NCBI GenBank assembly: GCA_020056545.1
Contig: JAGVHM010000109.1
Span: forward strand, 1 to 8,519
Reading direction: 5' to 3'
From: a bacterium
GTDB taxonomy: Bacteria; Desulfobacterota; Deferrimicrobia; Deferrimicrobiales; Deferrimicrobiaceae
Length of the DNA: 8,519 nucleotides
A program made the translations under genes and the position numbers. The notes under the pieces were generated by a model. The model made no database searches and was not told the DNA's origin. It was given only the letters and a program-made list of their open reading frames with translations. Shown here piece after piece: positions 8,373-8,519 of the stretch (position 1 is its first letter; the number at the start of each line of letters is the position of its first letter).

Positions 8373-8402
8373 CATAATCGGGCGTAATCGGGTATAATCG
8401 CA
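8373..8402 (+). promoter_or_regulatory. Three 10-base tandem repeats containing a TATAAT box
   Basis: Three consecutive units read CATAATCGGG, CGTAATCGGG and TATAATCGCA, sharing TAATCG in phase. The last contains a perfect TATAAT (8393-8398), 20 bases before the right-edge start codon. One helical turn per unit fits a regulator-binding array over a promoter. There is no clear -35 hexamer at 16-18 bases. Confidence 0.45.
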
Positions 8403-8418
8403 TTGCTGGAGGAATGAC

Positions 8419-8519
8419 ATGGAAAAAAGGCTCGACGGCCAACTGGGCGCTTTTTTCACGTCTGCCTGGCCCGTGCTCATTTCGAGAATCTCCGAGATCG
8501 ACGAGTTCAGGGGTTGGTG
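8419..8519 (+). CDS. Unidentified gene, N-terminal fragment (runs off right edge)
   Basis: An open frame begins at ATG 8419 with GGAGG six bases upstream and continues for 33 codons to the window end. It reads MEKRLDGQLGAFFTSAWPVL and then ISRISEIDEFRGW. It has no signal peptide and looks soluble and helical. The ISRISEIDEFRGW helix is faintly reminiscent of the segment before the inhibitory motif in some Fic-family proteins, but this is too little sequence to name it. It diverges from gdhA across a 150-base promoter region. Confidence 0.6.
   Translation, partial: MEKRLDGQLGAFFTSAWPVLISRISEIDEFRGW

Overview
The window is a GC-rich bacterial chromosomal segment of dense, mostly single-gene transcription units. 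No mobile element, tRNA, rRNA or CRISPR array is visible. The gene set is central metabolism (transketolase, aconitase A, NADP-type glutamate dehydrogenase), manganese or metal membrane transport (MntP and TerC families), an AcuB-like CBS/ACT protein and a small exported CXXCH protein. Together with the base composition this suggests an anaerobic or metal-respiring proteobacterium of the old Deltaproteobacteria (Desulfuromonadota-like). That placement is an inference from gene content and protein style, not a phylogeny.

Layout, left to right. Bases 1-842 (minus) hold the N-terminal 280 residues of transketolase, which runs off the left edge. Bases 916-1836 (minus) are a TerC/Alx-family membrane protein with a TTG start, and 1956-2558 (minus) is a MntP-family manganese exporter. 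These three point the same way, with a hairpin in each gap. Divergent from mntP, with only about 43 bases between start codons, is aconitate hydratase A (2602-5381, plus). It carries all family motifs but is split by one apparent missing base near 3291-3293. A short convergent gap with overlapping hairpins separates it from the AcuB-like gene (5436-6068, minus). After a 228-base divergent promoter region comes a small exported monohaem-type protein (6297-6806, plus). A bidirectional terminator-like hairpin separates that from glutamate dehydrogenase (6925-8268, minus). The last 101 bases begin an unidentified gene (8419 onward, plus), preceded by three 10-base tandem repeats that include a TATAAT box.

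How the genes relate. MntP and TerC/Alx proteins are both linked to manganese efflux in other bacteria, so their adjacency suggests a metal-homeostasis pair. No yybP-ykoY manganese riboswitch could be recognised by eye in front of either. Aconitase feeds 2-oxoglutarate production and GdhA uses 2-oxoglutarate to assimilate ammonium, but they are separated and on opposite strands, so operon coupling is not implied. I do not see a clearly new multi-gene system. The items most worth checking are the aconitase frameshift, the repeats in two promoter regions and the composite metal-ligand-rich CXXCH protein.
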